From Thiomargarita sp. (GTDB taxonomy: Bacteria; Pseudomonadota; Gammaproteobacteria; Beggiatoales; Beggiatoaceae), in NCBI GenBank assembly GCA_020721045.1, contig DYNN01000007.1, positions 1-45,490 of the forward strand: DNA of 45,490 nucleotides. Reading direction: 5' to 3'. Below are positions 45,323 through 45,490 of this stretch, piece after piece. The position numbers and the translations under genes are program-made. The notes under the pieces were generated by a model. It was not told the DNA's origin and made no database searches. It saw nothing but the letters and a program-made list of their open reading frames with translations. The stretch's first letter is position 1. The number at the start of each line of letters is the position of its first letter.

Positions 45323-45490
45323 ATGAAATTTGCTAAAACCACTCTTGCTGCTATTTTAGGTGTTGCTTTAACCGGTACCGTCGTCGCTATGGAAGAAGGT
45401 ATGGCTGGCATGGAAGGTATGGCTGGCATGGAAGGCATGGCTGGTATGGAAGGCATGGCTGGTATGGAAGGCATGGCTGGTATGGAAGGC
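45323..45490 (+). CDS. Secreted MAGMEG-repeat protein, N-terminal part (runs off the window)
   Basis: No known family is recognised. AAGGAG 7 bases before the ATG is a strong ribosome site. The frame encodes a signal peptide of 22 residues (MKFAKTTLAAILGVALTGTVVA), then MEEG and five consecutive MAGMEG hexapeptides; the window ends exactly at a repeat boundary with the frame open. Met and Gly each recur at every third residue, so the mature chain is a Gly-Met-x triplet repeat. At DNA level this is an 18-bp tandem repeat (45401-45490) differing only at some wobble T/C positions, which suggests recent expansion. The Met spacing resembles soft-metal (copper) ligands, and the Gly spacing resembles collagen-like or polyglycine-II chains. 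Both are inference. Confidence 0.85.
   Translation, partial: MKFAKTTLAAILGVALTGTVVAMEEGMAGMEGMAGMEGMAGMEGMAGMEGMAGMEG
45401..45490 (+). repeat. 18-bp tandem repeat, five copies to the window edge
   Basis: Five head-to-tail units encode MAGMEG. The units differ only by T/C at the last base of the Gly codons. The array continues past the window. Each unit carries a GGAAGG word just before an ATG, so internal ribosome-site-like words recur every 18 bases. Confidence 0.9.

Noticed and set aside
45235-45474. Minus-strand 79-codon open frame rich in Pro, Met and Ser opposite the repeat gene
   Set aside because: It is a mirror of the plus-strand repeat: the 18-bp units have no stop on the reverse strand. 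It lacks a ribosome site, and the plus frame has a signal peptide and AAGGAG.

Overview
The window looks like chromosome of an AT-rich gammaproteobacterium, most likely a sulfur-oxidising, CO2-fixing member of the Thiotrichales (Beggiatoa/Thioploca-like). This placement is inference. It rests on the proteobacterial phosphoribulokinase, gammaproteobacterial housekeeping proteins (MnmG, ObgE, RplU/RpmA, RpoZ, AccA, RuvC, F-type ATPase), very large PAS/GGDEF and cyclase-AAA-TPR signalling proteins, and a transposase remnant resembling IS701-family elements. No rRNA, tRNA or CRISPR array was seen.

Layout. 1-2300: a di-haem cytochrome c peroxidase and a membrane-anchored TlpA-like thioredoxin. 2311-6418 (minus): an apparent operon of a Cys-rich periplasmic protein, mnmG, and the gamma and alpha subunits of a 2-oxoacid:ferredoxin oxidoreductase. 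6630-7767: an orphan MoxR ATPase followed by a MITE-like element. 7768-9471 (minus): rplU-rpmA-obgE with a terminator before obgE. 9703-16975 (plus): PfkB kinase, YcjF/DUF697 membrane protein, rpoZ, a dCache histidine kinase, an Mth938-like protein, a class V aminotransferase and a degenerate NtrX-like regulator. 17032-22598: sucA, accA, and a CobB/DsrN-type amidotransferase. 22599-23058: a small mobile-element graveyard. 23059-29335 (plus): LMW phosphatase-like protein, DUF3108 protein, NAD-kinase-like protein, and a nine-PAS diguanylate cyclase. 29444-34924 (minus): pstS with a Pho box, then atpIBEFHA lacking atpGDC. 35157-40259: a metallophosphoesterase divergent from a soluble-adenylyl-cyclase-like giant protein. 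40368-44491: a GltD-like/ferredoxin fusion, phosphoribulokinase, an OmpA-like lipoprotein and ruvC. 44492-45322 is mostly non-coding, and the window ends inside a secreted protein made of MAGMEG repeats.

How the genes fit together. Central carbon and energy functions dominate: phosphoribulokinase (Calvin cycle), 2-oxoglutarate dehydrogenase E1, 2-oxoacid:ferredoxin oxidoreductase parts, the GltD-like flavoprotein that may serve it, acetyl-CoA carboxylase alpha, and most of an ATP synthase. Several complexes are incomplete here (no porB, sucB/lpd, atpGDC, pstCAB or accD), so gene order has been rearranged relative to common operons. Signalling is rich: c-di-GMP synthesis, a histidine kinase, an NtrX-like protein with eroded ATPase motifs, and possible cAMP metabolism.

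The observations most worth following are the Gly/Met triplet-repeat secreted protein at the right edge, the eroded NtrX and cyclase proteins, the broken atp operon with an unusual c subunit, the CX6C-repeat periplasmic protein, and the MITE-like inverted repeats.
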